Assembly (NCBI GenBank): GCA_018398765.1
Contig: JAHBMJ010000775.1
Location: 10,086 to 74,085 of the forward strand
Length of the DNA: 64,000 bases
From: Chromera velia
Lineage: Eukaryota > Sar > Chromeraceae
Direction: 5' to 3'
Part shown: positions 45,515 to 57,960 of the stretch, piece by piece
How the letters are laid out: the number at the start of each line of letters is the position of its first letter
How positions within the stretch are numbered: position 1 is the first letter of the stretch
Position numbers and translations under genes: made by a program
The notes under the pieces: generated by a model
What the model was told of the DNA's origin: nothing
Seen by the model: the letters and a program-made list of their open reading frames with translations, nothing else
Databases searched by the model: none

Positions 45515-46088
45515 TTTCTCTTCGAAGACGAAGGAGACGGACACTCCAACAAAAGAAAGTGATTCCTCAAGAGGAAGCAGAGAAAACGAGGCCACACTTA
45601 GCAACAGACACTGAGAGATATTCCTAATCAAAAGAGTCTGACGTCTGGCGTACGTGTGAAATCTGTCAATCGAGCGACGTGAGTCACGGTGATCGAGTCA
45701 GAAAATCTGTCAGCTATCGAAAGACTTCAATTTTCAGCATTCTTCAGCATTTTCCAATCTGCATTTTTTTTTTTTGGCCGTCTCCATGCTGTGGACTAAA
45801 TTGCCGAGCTTTTCAGGGGGCCGCGGCATGCTCCTTTGGAGCATCATGCGGATTCATGCCACGGTCCCGGGTCAAGCATGCAAATGATCTGCGTTTTCTA
45901 TAAGTGCCCCACATGTGCCCCACCCTACGCTTTCCGGGGCCATGCATGTGAGAGAAGCTGCCTCAGAAGGCAATGATTTCGATTGCCACAAGATTATATA
46001 TGGCCCATATATCAACACATCGCCGAATCTCCTTCAAGACTCCTTGACGGTGCTGCATACAGTGATATACAGTGCCTCTGAAACAGGA
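45515..46088. promoter_or_regulatory. Divergent intergenic region, Gly-rich gene and nucleotidase
   Basis: It separates two divergently transcribed genes, so it presumably contains both promoters. It holds a poly-T run (about 45765-45774), the GCCGTCTCCATG motif just after it, and one inverted copy of the CCGG-rich hairpin repeat family at about 45915-45942. Confidence 0.4.
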
Positions 46089-47259
46089 ATGAGTGGTTGC
46101 GCGCTCTGGCTGGCTGTGCTTCCGTACTGGTCTGGCAGGTTCAGTCTTTACTCTTTGCTTCGATCAATGAAAGGACTCTTTCTCCTTTTTCCACTCCCCC
46201 ATCTGGGTGCACAGGCAAAAGGAACCTCTGAACTTGAACCTGCAGACAAAGAAAATACCTCCACGATTGGGAGCTCGTACCCCCCGACATTTAACAGAAA
46301 TCTCCATGAGCCAGCAGGCTTCAAGCGTCTTGCAAAAGGAGACGGCAGAGAGGGAGGGATACGAAACCCCGGGGGGCAGAATTCTCTTCAGAGACGAAGC
46401 GGAGTTTCAAAAAAAGAAGACTGTTCTCGTTTCCGGAGGCCCAGAACACGTACACTTCGTGGTCGATTTTGACCGCACCCTCACAGCCCACAAACTTGAA
46501 GATGGCAGCGTGGCATCGAGCAGTCACGGGGCACTCGAGAGTCCCATTGTGTTTGACCAAGACACACTTGTACATCTGAAGGAGCTTACAGAGAAATATT
46601 ATCCCATAGAGATTTGTCACGAGAAGACGCAGGAGGAAAAAATTCCTTTTATGCTGGAGTGGTGGGGGACTGCTCATGAGTTGATGCTGAAGGCTAAGGT
46701 GAAGCAGACAGCCATCGGAGATTGTGTGAGGGCCTCGAGCATGGCTCTTCGGAAAGGGGCGAGAGAGCTTTTGTTGGAGTGCCGCAATGCGCAGATTCCC
46801 CTTCTTCTTTTCTCTGCAGGGCTTCACGATGTGATTGTGGAGGCCCTGAAGATGTGGGGATACGGAGAGGACAAGAACATCCATGTGGTGTCGAACCGGA
46901 TGATCTTCAATGGGGGGGAGATCACCGGTTTCACTGAACCGATCATCCACACATTTTGTAAAAATGAGGGAAGTGCGAGGACATTGTTGGGGGATGAGTA
47001 CACCCAGGCAGTGGATCATAGAGAGAGCGTGATTCTTTTGGGAGACTCGTTAGGAGACGTGCATATGATTGATGGTGCGAGTGGTTTGACAGATACAAGA
47101 AAGAACGTGATTCGGATCGGCTTCTTGAATGACAAATTTGACGATTTGAGGGAAAAGTATTTGAATGAATACGACGTTGTCTTGGAGGGGGACTGCTCGA
47201 TGAAGTTCGTTTTGGACCTTCTGAGGTCGATTGAGGGATTTGGAGGGGGGACAGGCTGA
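46089..47259 (+). CDS. Cytosolic 5'-nucleotidase III family (pyrimidine 5'-nucleotidase)
   Basis: HAD-superfamily phosphatase that dephosphorylates nucleoside monophosphates. The long exon runs from 46215 to a TGA at 47257-47259. Family motifs are in order: VVDFDRTLT (nucleophile and acid Asp, motif I), PFMLEWWGTAHELM, PLLLFSAGLHDVI (motif II Ser), SNRMIFNGGEITGF with PIIHTFCKN, and SVILLGDSLGDVHMIDG (motif III acidic pair). Length beyond motif I matches the family. Two starts are possible. ATG at 46306 (MSQQASSVL) gives a protein of about 317 residues without a leader. An upstream exon 46089-46138 splices in phase to 46215 and adds a short hydrophobic start plus a basic Leu/Arg-rich segment, which could be a targeting presequence. 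I list the longer model. The usual Met after the nucleophile motif (DFDMT) is Arg here. Confidence 0.92.
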
Positions 47260-47374
47260 CTGATCAATCCCATATTTTCCTTCCGACTCTCTCCTTTGGC
47301 CGTCTGGAGATGCAGTTTGTTTCATTGTGGGGCAAAAGGGAGAGATGACTTTGTTTGGATGATTTGCGTAATGC

Positions 47375-47405
<31 letters not shown>

Positions 47406-49101
47406 TGAGGTGAGAAAGTCTTTACGTGCGTCTTGGTCGTTGAAGACATCGAGAGGCTCCATCATGAGTCCTTTTTCGTGACTCGGGGAGCTGTTGTCGG
47501 CCGTCTACGTATGTGGGGTGTATGAATGGGGGGTGACAAATTTTGATATGTGCGCATGATTGCATGTGAAAACACTGGAGATTCTTGACATAACAATGAC
47601 GTTGGCGTTCCGTGTGAACATGGACCAAACTTTTGTTTCAATTTTGTGGCCTGAAAAGACATCGATCATAGAAGCAGTGATTGAGCCTTGTGGGTCCAAA
47701 GATGCTCCAATAGATTGAATGATCCGCCAGTGACCTGCATGTGCGGAATTGTTTATGCATGCATGTTGCCTACTACTAGTACGTAGTAGTATGTAGCTTT
47801 TAGTAGCCTTGTTCCTGTGAGTGTTACATGCTAACCCTGAGGTTACCACGTTGCTCCATAATAGCCTCCAATGATACACTGCAAGTTGATGTAATCTAGC
47901 ATGCCAGTACAACTTTCTGTTTTTCTAAACTTTTTCAGTAGGTTTTTCAAGTTATTTCAAGTTCATACAATCATGACTTTCATATCAAAATTTATTATTA
48001 TCGACTAGTATGAAATTCTATATAAATAAAATGTTGAAAACCTTAATTGACTGCTGTGTATATATATAGCCTCAATAAATTGTGCAGTCACGCCGCAGGT
48101 TTGATTATTATCCAGTCCCAAGTCAGATGAATGTTCAACCTAGTATCAACCTTAACCACCTATGAGCTCTCCATGTCTTCCCACGACCTTGCCTTTTCCG
48201 TTAGGAGCAGCTGATCGTCACTCTTTCTATCTGAGTGCCACCGCTGCTACTGCCCCTCCCTCAATGCTCATTCTTCGCACCTCTCCCCTGGTGCCCCGCA
48301 GTCACGCCACAGTGTCAGCGTCTGTCGCTACTGACACTGACTGGCACTGTAGCTGTGCATATACGTACGTATATATGTGAATTCACAGTGAACATTAACA
48401 CAAAACACCCCTAGACTAAAATCAAATTAAACTCCATCAAATCAAAGGTAGTCGCTTAGTTTACTAAATCAATTAATCTTTTCAAGTCTTAAAGTTATTC
48501 GATCTAAAAACCGTTGCGTATAGCTCCATAATGCGATTTCGTTTTTAGATACTAGATATGCAACCTAGCTATAGTGCGCAATCTGTAGAATTAAACTTGT
48601 TTTTTAAAACTAGTTTTCACTGCACATCTTTTTAGTGCAACCTATGTAAACCACTGATGGTCCTTTGTTTGTGCAAGCAGTATTGCGAATCACCATGAGG
48701 CGATTTTATATACAACGAGGGCCGTCGAGGGGAAATCCTCTGCCTGGGCCCTCTGTCACGGCTTTTTCCTTTTCAGGCTGTTTTCAGACGCATAGAATGG
48801 AGGTCAGGAGCTCATAAAAAAAGAGAGAGAAACAATCAATCCTGAACCCTCCACCTCTGCCCCCCAGACACCCGTCGTCTCCCTCCCTCCTGGCTCTCGC
48901 CTGCCCTCCCTGATGACGGAACAGATGAGGGCCCTTTACTTTAATTGTGGAACAGGAAGTATAAGGAAGTACATGCATTCATCTGAATTCAATGTTCAAT
49001 TCATATCAATGTCCTTTGCATTGCCCCCTGTGGCTTTGCACGAGGAACCAGTCACGCAACAAGTCACATCTCGCAAGCATGCATGCAAGCACCCATGCCA
49101 T

Positions 49102-49135
<34 letters not shown>

Positions 49136-51534
49136 AACAGAGGAGCGATTGAAAAAGAGAGAAACCCCGACACGTCTCAAGCAACTAAGAAGGAAAACAC
49201 TCAGGGAGGAGAACAAGAGCAAGAGGAAGAGAGACGGAGCTTGCAAGGGATTCAATTGTTCATGCCTGTGTCTAAAAATCAACCGACAGGCACGCGTTCG
49301 CACTAGAAGGCAGAGATATACACCGCAGCTTGTTCGCAAAAGGAAAAAGAGAAAAGAAACAACAAAGACAGGCAGAGTCCTTCAAACCCGTCTCTGCTCG
49401 TGGTCTGTTCCTTCTCTCTCTTTCCTCTCTTCGGCTTCAATCAATAGCTTTGATTGACGAGTTCACCGAGAAGAGAGGCAGAAGAGACAGAGGAGGGCCT
49501 CCCCGTGACTGCAGACCAACTCCACGTCACGTCTTCTTTCGCACATGAGGCGTGGAATGGAATGGAATGCTGCATGGGTCGGTCGGGTGGGGGAATTGAG
49601 GCCAGAGACCGGAGGAAAAGAGAAGAAGAATTAAACCAATGCACATGCAGGAAGCCACGCCCCATGCAGCTAGAACGAAAAGAAAAATCCTTTGCGACTC
49701 TAAACAAAAACAACAGTTCCAATGATCAGACAGATGGGCGGAGAAACTTTCTCCCTCTGTTCAATCTGTTGCAGATGCACTGCCTGCACAAATACAGGTC
49801 CGGAACACCTGCACAACAGTTTTTCTTATCAACATTTTGAGTACGCATCCTTCCCTCTGGCTATTTACTGATGGAACGACACGGGGCGGGGCGCTGAAAC
49901 AAAGTCATCACAACACAACCCGATCTCTGCAAGAGAGAACCAAACCAGACATTATATTGAATTGTTGAATTGCCACTGGGGCATGCAGGCACTTGCCTCG
50001 CATGCCTATAGCCAGAGAAGACCACGAACGGGAGAAAAGAAAGCAACGGAAAAACAAAATGCCTTTTCTTTAGCAGGACCTTCGAACACAAGAAAGAAAA
50101 AATCCCTTCCGCCCCAAAGCAAAAGAACAACTGTGGGAAAGAAAAAGAACGGAAGGAAAGAACCAACCTCCCCAATAAATCAAAAGAGAGGAGGGACATG
50201 CCTTCCCTCCTCAGGTCGTCTTTTGGTTCGTCTCTCTAAGTCGGAAACACGACCCCCCATTTGCTTTCCCTTCCACAAACAACACGGACACACGGCAGCA
50301 GCAGCAGAAATTTCTTCTCCTCTTTGTCCTGATGAATGAAATAAATAACGAGAAAGCGAAGTCAATTTGCTACTCCCAAATCTGAAGAGTAAAAAAAAAA
50401 AAGAAAACCAAAAGGGACGGAAACCCTGACGAAGGAATGAGAGGAACCAAGGCGAGCTGAGAAAAATGCACAGCCGCCCACAAAGACAGCAGAAAGCAGC
50501 TCGGCTAAATGCAGAGGGGGAAAAGAGGGCCTCCAGGAGAAAGGAAAAATCTAGTCGAACAGTATGTAGTGGTCATCGCCTCTTCATTCTTCCGTTGAGA
50601 GAGACCATGCATGCAGTCCAGCGGAGGCATGATGAGCCAGCCAAATGGAAGGAAGGAAGAAAGGAAGGAAGGAAGGAAGGAGGCCTCCTTCCTCCGAGGC
50701 TCTGGCAATGGTCTGACAGACACGCAAGGAGGGTATGTGCAAAGGGGAGTGCGTGCGTGTATGCGATCGAGTGAAACATTCAAACACTCCCTCCCACTCA
50801 GGCACTCTATGCATCCCTGCTTGTCTGTGTACAATTCAAAAAGACCAATCAATCAGCACACAGCGTGCATTCATGCACCATGCATATGTTCATAAAATCC
50901 ACACACGCAAGACGCATTCATGCATAATTTGAATTTCCGACGGACCGTCGCCACAAGTGCCACATGCAGGCAGCGTGTGCCCATGCAGCCAGCACCAATC
51001 AAAAGACCAACAGGGGCGGAGGGGGCTCTGCCCTGCCCTGCCCTAGTGTTCGCTCGCTCGCTTCAGAACTGAAGGGGAGCAAGGAAGAAAAAAAGGAAGG
51101 CTGGATGGAACAATCCCCGTCCCATTTCCCGGGGAGAGAGGAAGCGACTCCATCCATCCATCCATCCATCCATTCGTGTGTGGAGAGACACACACACCCG
51201 TCCATTCCTCCCTCAATCTGTCCACTACACCTCACCTCGAAGAGGAAAAAAAAAGTCTAACACACAAGAGATTCAGACAGGCTGGGAATAAGTGAGCGTT
51301 ACCTCCACCCTCACTCACTCTCTTCACGCACCCCCACTTAATTCCAATAGAACGAGACCTAGAAGGGCAACGACCGGCCCGTCTGCATGTCCACACAGGG
51401 AGGGCCAATGCTCGGTCAAGATTTGGAAGCAGTCTCCTCATCACTTGCAAAAAATTCAATCTTGTGCCCACCTTTGCAATTAATAAAGTAGATGAGCGTA
51501 AATTGCAAACCACCTTTGTTGTGTGTTACCACAC
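47260..51534. other. Long intergenic region between convergent genes
   Basis: The nucleotidase and NT-C2 genes converge on this 4.3-kb stretch. No exon could be supported. It includes a (TG)(GA) microsatellite at about 47378-47405, an AT-rich island at about 47930-48740, a (CA)n run at about 49105-49131, a poly-A run at 50391-50402, a GGAA run at about 50650-50680, a CATC run at about 51150-51173, and TGCATGCA palindromes at 47756, 49080 and 50608. The part next to 51535 is probably the 3' UTR of the NT-C2 gene. Confidence 0.5.
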
Positions 51535-53903
51535 TCAACCCCCTCCCTTTTTCCCCTTCCCTTTCGGAGACGGTCCAGCCACCCCTCGACTTCCCCCCCC
51601 ACCCCCTGCTGTCTGTGCTTGTGCTTTCATCGAATTCCCCCCTCCCTGATGTCCAGAAGACCCACCAGCGCCTGCAACCACCCCACGAAGAAATCCACCA
51701 ATCCCCATACCCAAACGAGACCCTCCCTTTGTCGCACCAACAACAGCAGATGTGCTTCCTGCAGCTGCTGTGCTCGTTCCCCCGCCTGCTCGTCGCGTTC
51801 TTGCCGCGACTGCATCTCTGTCTGCGTTGATTTCAATCAACAAAGATGAGAGAGACTTGTCAGCTGACCCTCCAGAAATCGCACCCCCTAGAGAGAGCCC
51901 TCCCCGTTGCCCCCCCCCTTCCGCCTTACCAGGCGACAGGCCGCTAGCTCCCGGTGGCCTCTGACTGGGAGGAAGTGCTGACGGTGAGTACCTCTGACCT
52001 ACCGTCGGAGGCAGCACCGGAGCAGCAGAGCGAGGAGGTGCACTCTCCCCCCCGTGCACGCTGGCAGGCAGCGATACAGGGCTGCTCGAGGTGACGGGCA
52101 GAGAAGGGCTACTGTTCGACGACTCTGCCGGCAGCAACCCGAGTCTCCCCCCCCCTGCTGTGCCCCCCCGTCTTGTCGGGGAATGACTGCCGTCTCCTCC
52201 ATCGACAGCGACGGGACGGAACTCCGAACTCGTGTGGGATCGCTGATGGGTGCGGGCGTGTGCGACTTGACCCTTCGATGCGGAGGTTGCGGAGCCGTCT
52301 CTTGTCATGGCTCCCGTGACCTGACGGATACGAACCGAATTGGACTTGTTCCGTGCCATCGCTGCGAAGTCGGAAGACAACGCTCCGCACGGTCCAGCCG
52401 ATTTGAGCATCTCCAGAAGGTCGGAGGGCTGCGTGGAGGGAGTCAGTGGAGGCTGAGGCTGCAGAGGCACGGCACCCCCACCGGCTGCTGCCATCACACG
52501 GCCAGGGGGGGGAGAGGCGGGTATTGAGTGTGCAACAGATGACACAACACTCCCATAGGGTCGCCCCGCAAGATGACCCCCCCTACTCATCCCCCCTCCT
52601 ATCACGGTATGTGGGTGATCTTCTCTGGACACATTCTGTCCTCGACCGTGGTCAGGAAGCGAAGGGTCACTCCCCCCCGCATTCCCTCCCTGACGATCAC
52701 TCACGAAGAGACCTGCCATCTGGCCCCTCAAGTGTATCGTTGTCGACGTCGACTCAATACCTGATGAGGGAACAGAAGCCTCGTCTAACGCCTGTCTATT
52801 GCTCAACAAGCCCCCCCCCGGGTGCTGCCCTGCTGGGGCTGCCGGTTGACCCTGTGGGGCCCTGCCTGTCGAGGATGACTCGGACAGACGACGGTCGTGC
52901 TGGGTGTGTTGTTGAGGAACTTTAGGAGACAGCATGCGGGATGAGCCTCCTGTTGTTGGACCAGACCCGCCCTCGCTCCCTTCTTCCTCTTGACCGTGAG
53001 AGGACGAAGAGAGTCCAAGGAGGGGTGAAGGTGATCGCCCCCCCTCCTTCAAACCACTGGCTACGTCGTCTGTGCCACCGGGCAGCCCCCCTGTCTCTTC
53101 TCCAGTGCCCCCAAACCCACGCGCTTGGACTGAAACGGAAGAAGGTTGGGCAGCACCGGATTGCTGAACCCTCGAGGGTGGGTCTGACCCCCCTCCGGGA
53201 GCCAGAGCAAGATTGCGGCCGTGGGGTCTCACCACGGCAGCGTTCAATACAGTCACATTTGAAAATCTCCCCCCATCATCCCCCCCCTCAAATTCCTCTG
53301 CATCTATTCCTATCTCAAAATCATCAAATCTATCCTTCGGGGACGGCGATGACCCTTCCCCCCCTTTCCCTTCATGAATCTCCCTGCCACTATCTGAAGT
53401 GACAGTTGATTCCCTCTCCCTCTCCTCCCGCACAATCACGGAGGAAGAAGAAGAAGCAGGAGCAGCCGCAGCTATGGCTTGAAGAGCCTCAGCTGCCCCC
53501 CGTCCTTCTTTTGCTGCAGGCGGAACGAGGGAAGGTGTGGCCTGCGGACCCTCCTGCTGCTGCTGAGAGCTGCTGCTACTGCTGCTTTGTCCGTCTGCCG
53601 AGGATGCGTGTGCAGAGAGGACGAGGGGGGAGGACCGTCGCCGCCCTGACGTGAAGCTGCTCTTGCTGCTGCTCAGACGACCCTGCAGAGGGTCAGGCAG
53701 GCAAGCAGACAGACACAGAAGGAAGGGGGTAAGGGCACGACTGTGATAGCGTACGACGAGAAACAGCCTGACTTGCTGCAGTAGCAAATCGAGGCGGATA
53801 TCAGCACCTGTTCGCGACACGCAACAAACATATGGATTTTGGAGGGAAAAGAGGACAACCGAAACTGCTTCCTTTGCATTCTGAAGAAATCCCTGGTTGG
53901 TTG

Positions 53904-53935
<32 letters not shown>

Positions 53936-56630
53936 GAATATCGATTCATCCTGTGTAGCTTTTTCCCCTTTCTTTTTCGTGTTCACAGTAGTCGACCAAG
54001 GACGGCCCTCCATCAGTCCTCATCTCACTGCAGTCTCCATGCGCTCCGCTTGCTACTTCCTGTTTCCTATTTCTTTCTTGTCCTCCACTCCAATCTGCCT
54101 CTACATGCAAGAAAGAAAAAATAATCAAGAAACGAAGTGAGGGGGGGTGTATGAGGTCAGAGAGAAATCAAGAGGGACCGGGACATTGAGGGGCGCATGC
54201 ACCAACCATTGCGAGGTCTGCCATCTCCTTCAAAGTTTCGTTCTCGTGCTGCGCGCGATTCAAAGCGTCGCGAGCCTTTTCGTAAGCCTCACCCTGCAGA
54301 GACAGAGACAGAGACAGAGACAGAGACAGACAGACAGACACACACACACACACACACAGAGAGAGGGAGAGAGAGAGAGAGGTTTCAGGCCTGAAGCTAC
54401 CCACATACGCTCACAATTTTAGTCAGCTGCCAATTTATTTCAGTCTCGCTTTCTTTCTATGGATTCCAGCTGCCTGCCAACCAAGAGCCGGCCTCCAAAA
54501 AGGTGCAGGGACGTACGGTCACGACTCAAGGAGAGGCGGGGGGAAGTCTGAAAACAGAAACGAGAAACCAATCAGACTCAATTTGTCGTGCAGTATGACT
54601 AGCTATTCATGCGTGAGAGAGAACGGGAGCCAGAAAGAGGGAGAGGCAACTGGCGTCATGCTGGCTGGGTCTTTTCGTCCGGAGCTGTTAGCACACCCAA
54701 AATGACTGACCTTTTCTGCAGCTTCCTGCTGCAGACGCTTGTAGTCTGCGAGGAGCGCCCCCAAACTTTGCACTAATGTCGGAGGCATCGCTCCCGCCCC
54801 TCCCCCCGTACCAGAGGCAGAAGCTCCCCCTGCCACCCCCCCAGTGGCAGAGACAGACGCAGAGAGAGGCACCCTCGTATCTCCCGACAAATGACTTCCC
54901 TTCTCCTTTCCATCCCCCGCAACCTCTCCTCCCCCCCCACTCTCGGAATGGTCTCCCGAGCTCTCACCCCCCCTTGCTCTTGCCTGCGAAGCGGCAGAGG
55001 TTGAAGGCGTCTGCGCGTGCAGAATCTCTAGGAGACGCTCGATCTCCTCCGTGTCCACAGCACTCTGCAGACTGCGGGAAGTCGAGTCTGTCCCACCCGC
55101 ACCCCCGCCAACACCCCCAGTACCACCTGCCCCTCGCGCACCTTCCTCCTTCCCCCTGAACGCACCCCCTCCTCCCACGTCCTCTGACCACCCCCGTTCC
55201 CGGTGAGAGGACGACAAGGCCCAACTACCGGGAGTTGGCCCTGCGCCCTGAACGCTGGAGGGGGGAGTTGTACCAGAGCCAGAGGGGACTGCAGCAGTCA
55301 GAGGCTGGGACAGAAGTGAGGGAAGAAGGCGCGCATGTGGGAACATCGCATCGACCCCCTGATTCCCTCCGCTTCCTGCCCCAGCAGGGCCTCCGCCAGT
55401 GGACAGAGACATTGACATGTCGCTTCCGTGACTGCTCTTTCTCGAGTGCTGCACACTGCTAGACGAAGCCGCCGCGGCCCCACCAGCCGAAACGCTGGCT
55501 GACACTGCTCCCATGAGACCTCCCGTCTGTGCCTGCTGCTGCTGCGACTGCTGTCTCTGTTGGGTGGCTGAGGAAGGAGCGGAACCGGAAGGAACGGAGG
55601 TGTGAGAGAGACGTGGCCCCCCTTGGAGAAAACTGGAGGGGCCCATCGTTAGTCGAGAGTGAGAGAGAAACGGTTGGGCGGCAGGTTGAGCCGAGGGTGT
55701 GGCGCCTGCCTGTGTCTGTTGGCTTTGCTGCTGCTGCTGCTGCTGTTGTTGCGTTTGTTGGCCTCCCGGTAGTGCGGCTTGTGGCTGGTTCTGTTGTTGC
55801 TGTTGCGTGGGTGTCTGCAGAAGGTGGGGACGGAGGGATGGGTGCAGAAGTGCGTGCTCGGATTCGTTCGACGACTTTCGCCATGTGTGCTGAGGACCGA
55901 GAGGAGGCAGGAAGAGGGCAGGATCTTCGTGTGAATCAGCAGACGTGCGTCTCTCCTCACTCAAGCCGCCCTCCAATGACATGGAGGCGGCAGAAGCAGA
56001 GGCGTAAGCGAGAGGCGTGTCTGCTGCGAGGAATGCCACTGGGTCAGTGCTAGTCGGGCAAGGCCGTGCCTGGATATGCAGAATCAGGCGACTGCCCGCC
56101 AGCCCCTCACCAACTGAGCTTGTGAAGCTGTAGCTTCGTTGGGAGAAGATCCGGGGGGGCTGCTGCTGCTGCTGCTGCAAGAGCCCCCGCTCCTCCGCCC
56201 CCTGCACCCCCAAGCTGACATTTGGATCGTCACTGTGATGCCTAGATGCCGTCTTGCTTCTTGAAGAGTCGAGAACATCGAAGGAGAGCTCCTCCGTCAA
56301 TTCCGCTCTGTCAATAAACGCAGACAGGTCTAGCTCTACCACCCCCACCTTCCCGCCCCCCACCCTGGGGACGAGCTGCAGCCAACAGAACTTCTTCTCG
56401 GGTGCGACTGTGATGCCATCGGGGGAACACATGCTGATCCATGATTGGATGGTCAGGCAGGAGTCCCACTCAATCACACCGCCTCTCGGTGCAGCGAAAG
56501 GAGTCTTCTGAGACAACGCACCCTTCTTCACACAAACCGCCAACTCACCATCGAACACATCTGGTATGTCAGCCAGACGGCGCACCCAGATCTCGAACTC
56601 GTACTTAAGGGATTGCAAATGAACTGCCAT
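51535..56630 (-). CDS. NT-C2 domain protein with long disordered regions
   Basis: Three exons close in phase: 56630-54711 (640 codons), 54293-54207 (29 codons) and 53682-51535 (716 codons with TGA), giving 1,384 residues. ATG at 56630 was chosen because the domain starts there (MAVHLQSLKYEFEIWVRRL); an open frame continues upstream to an ATG at 56936, which would add 102 residues without domain features. Residues 1 to about 175 fit the N-terminal C2 (NT-C2) fold: GELAVCVKKG, VIEWDSCLTIQSW, CWLQLVPRVGGGKVGVVELDLSAF and RLILHIQARP. NT-C2 domains occur in EEIG1/EHBP1-type proteins that link membranes or organelles to the cytoskeleton. Residues about 210-600 are Gln-, Ser- and Gly-rich and disordered, with several poly-Gln runs. 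A coiled coil spans the first two exon joins (LVQSLGALLADYKRLQQEAA through EKARDALNRAQHENETLKEM). The C-terminal 700 residues are again low-complexity, ending GKGKKGGG. Confidence 0.85.
53907..53933 (-). repeat. (CA)n run in NT-C2 intron 2
   Basis: CA on the plus strand, TG on the coding strand, inside the 524-base second intron. Confidence 0.85.
54294..54383 (-). repeat. Compound microsatellite forming the acceptor of NT-C2 exon 2
   Basis: On the coding strand: TCTCTC, then GTGTGT, then TCTG units, then TCTCTG units, ending in CTGCAG at the exon 2 start (54293). The entire polypyrimidine tract of this intron is made of simple repeats. Confidence 0.85.
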
Positions 56631-56922
56631 TGAGCTGACGCCGACAGAAGGGCTGAAAAGGAGAGATGGGGTGTGCCGGGAGGCCACGCTCTCTCGTTCC
56701 GTCGGTGGTGATGCAGACTGGAGCCATACCGGCCTCTCAAAAGGAACTCCACGACTTAAGACTGAGCATTTGTCATTTGAAGCCCAAAACGGACGCTCGG
56801 CAGTCTCTTCTGTCTGTCTTCGTCGTAACAGAGGATCATCCGAGGATGCAGAGTCGCGATACATATGAAAACTTTGGATCCCACACATTCCCACACCAGT
56901 GACACCGCACACTTCCTGAATA

Positions 56923-57258
56923 CATGGCCCCGGCAAGCGAAGCGGGGGGCACTTACAAAACAGAAATACCTATCTGACGCACTCCGTGCGAATGGCCCGG
57001 CAAGCGAAATTAACTTTAGACTCGGAATTAACTGGAGTCGGAAGTGCTCAAGTTTTGTTAAGTGCCCTCTAGCTCAGCGATATTTCCGGGGCAATGATGA
57101 AATTGCGTGCGTCATGCAGTTTTTCAATCGGAGATTCAGCACGTACGTCGACATCCGAGGCCTCCCACCTCAACTCTTTATAAATGCCCCTCAGCTACGC
57201 TTTCCGGGCCATACCCCAGCATGGCCCCGGAAAATGAAGCGGGGGGCACTTACAAAAC
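56923..57258. repeat. Cluster of CCGG-rich hairpin repeats
   Basis: Two direct copies of a 38-base repeat (56923-56960 and 57221-57258, three mismatches) begin ATGGCCCCGG and end GGGGGGCACTTACAAAAC. An inverted copy lies at 57185-57212 and pairs with the 57221 copy across an 8-base loop. A more degenerate inverted copy lies at about 57056-57099 and a partial one at about 56993-57010. Another inverted copy sits at 45915-45942. Element class unknown. Confidence 0.7.
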
Positions 57259-57689
57259 GCATACAAAGCTCATACAGACCAATTTCGGAAAAGAAACAAC
57301 AAATTTCAGATCGAGCCTTCTCAAGAGATCTCAAAAGCAAAGAGAAGAAATTAAGATTAAGCCCTATAGGTTCGAGGCCGGTTTAACGGTGGACCATATG
57401 GAGGGTATGCAGTTGCGATATTGCGATGATCGAATGATGAATTAAATTTATGATCGCGATTCTCTTCAATCAAGATTACACGTGTCTAAATACTTTTAGT
57501 TACACAAACGATAGGGGGGTTGCTTTTACATTAGGGAGGCACAACATTTTAATAGATGTTACTCTAACTTATAAGGTATGTTTGTTTGCGGGTTGCGGGT
57601 CCGGCGGGGGGGGGAGTCATGATTATTGCACTCGAAATGGAGACGTCCGGTTGCTTTCTTGTCATCACATTCGAACCATCCTTCTTCTC

Positions 57690-57960
57690 TTATATGTCAG
57701 CTCGACTTGCTGTCCTAGATTATCTTGGTAGACTTTGCCTCCAATATGATTATTGTGTTGGGGAAGCGGGTTGGACAGCGGGAAGGCTTCCCTCAAGGGA
57801 CCCCCTGTTCTCCTGGAGGGGCTCGTTTTTATGCTGCATAGAAAGAGAGAGGAAAGGCTGTGAATGCTGGCATTTCTGGATGGAAGGGTGATAAGTGGAT
57901 CTAAGTGGTTCATGGCTCGGTACATGGATGACAGGTCGGTTTTGGCCTGGTCTCGGTCCT
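57690..57960 (+). pseudogene. Decayed reverse transcriptase relic
   Basis: Two RT hallmarks appear close together but in different frames. GFPQGTPCSPGGARFYAA lies at about 57784-57838 and is followed by a stop. ARYMDDRSVLAWS, resembling the YxDD catalytic box, lies at about 57922-57960. Spacing and order fit RT motifs 4 and 5. Upstream and downstream frames (about 57.45-58.36 kb) may be further remains of the same element. The family cannot be assigned, and chance resemblance is not excluded. Confidence 0.4.

Noticed and set aside
49083-49840. Basic frames on the plus strand between the nucleotidase and NT-C2 genes
   Set aside because: They cross a CA microsatellite and lack recognisable motifs; probably UTR or spacer.
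56631-56936. N-terminal extension of the NT-C2 protein to the ATG at 56936
   Set aside because: The NT-C2 fold starts exactly at the 56630 ATG and the extension shows no conserved feature; kept only as an alternative.
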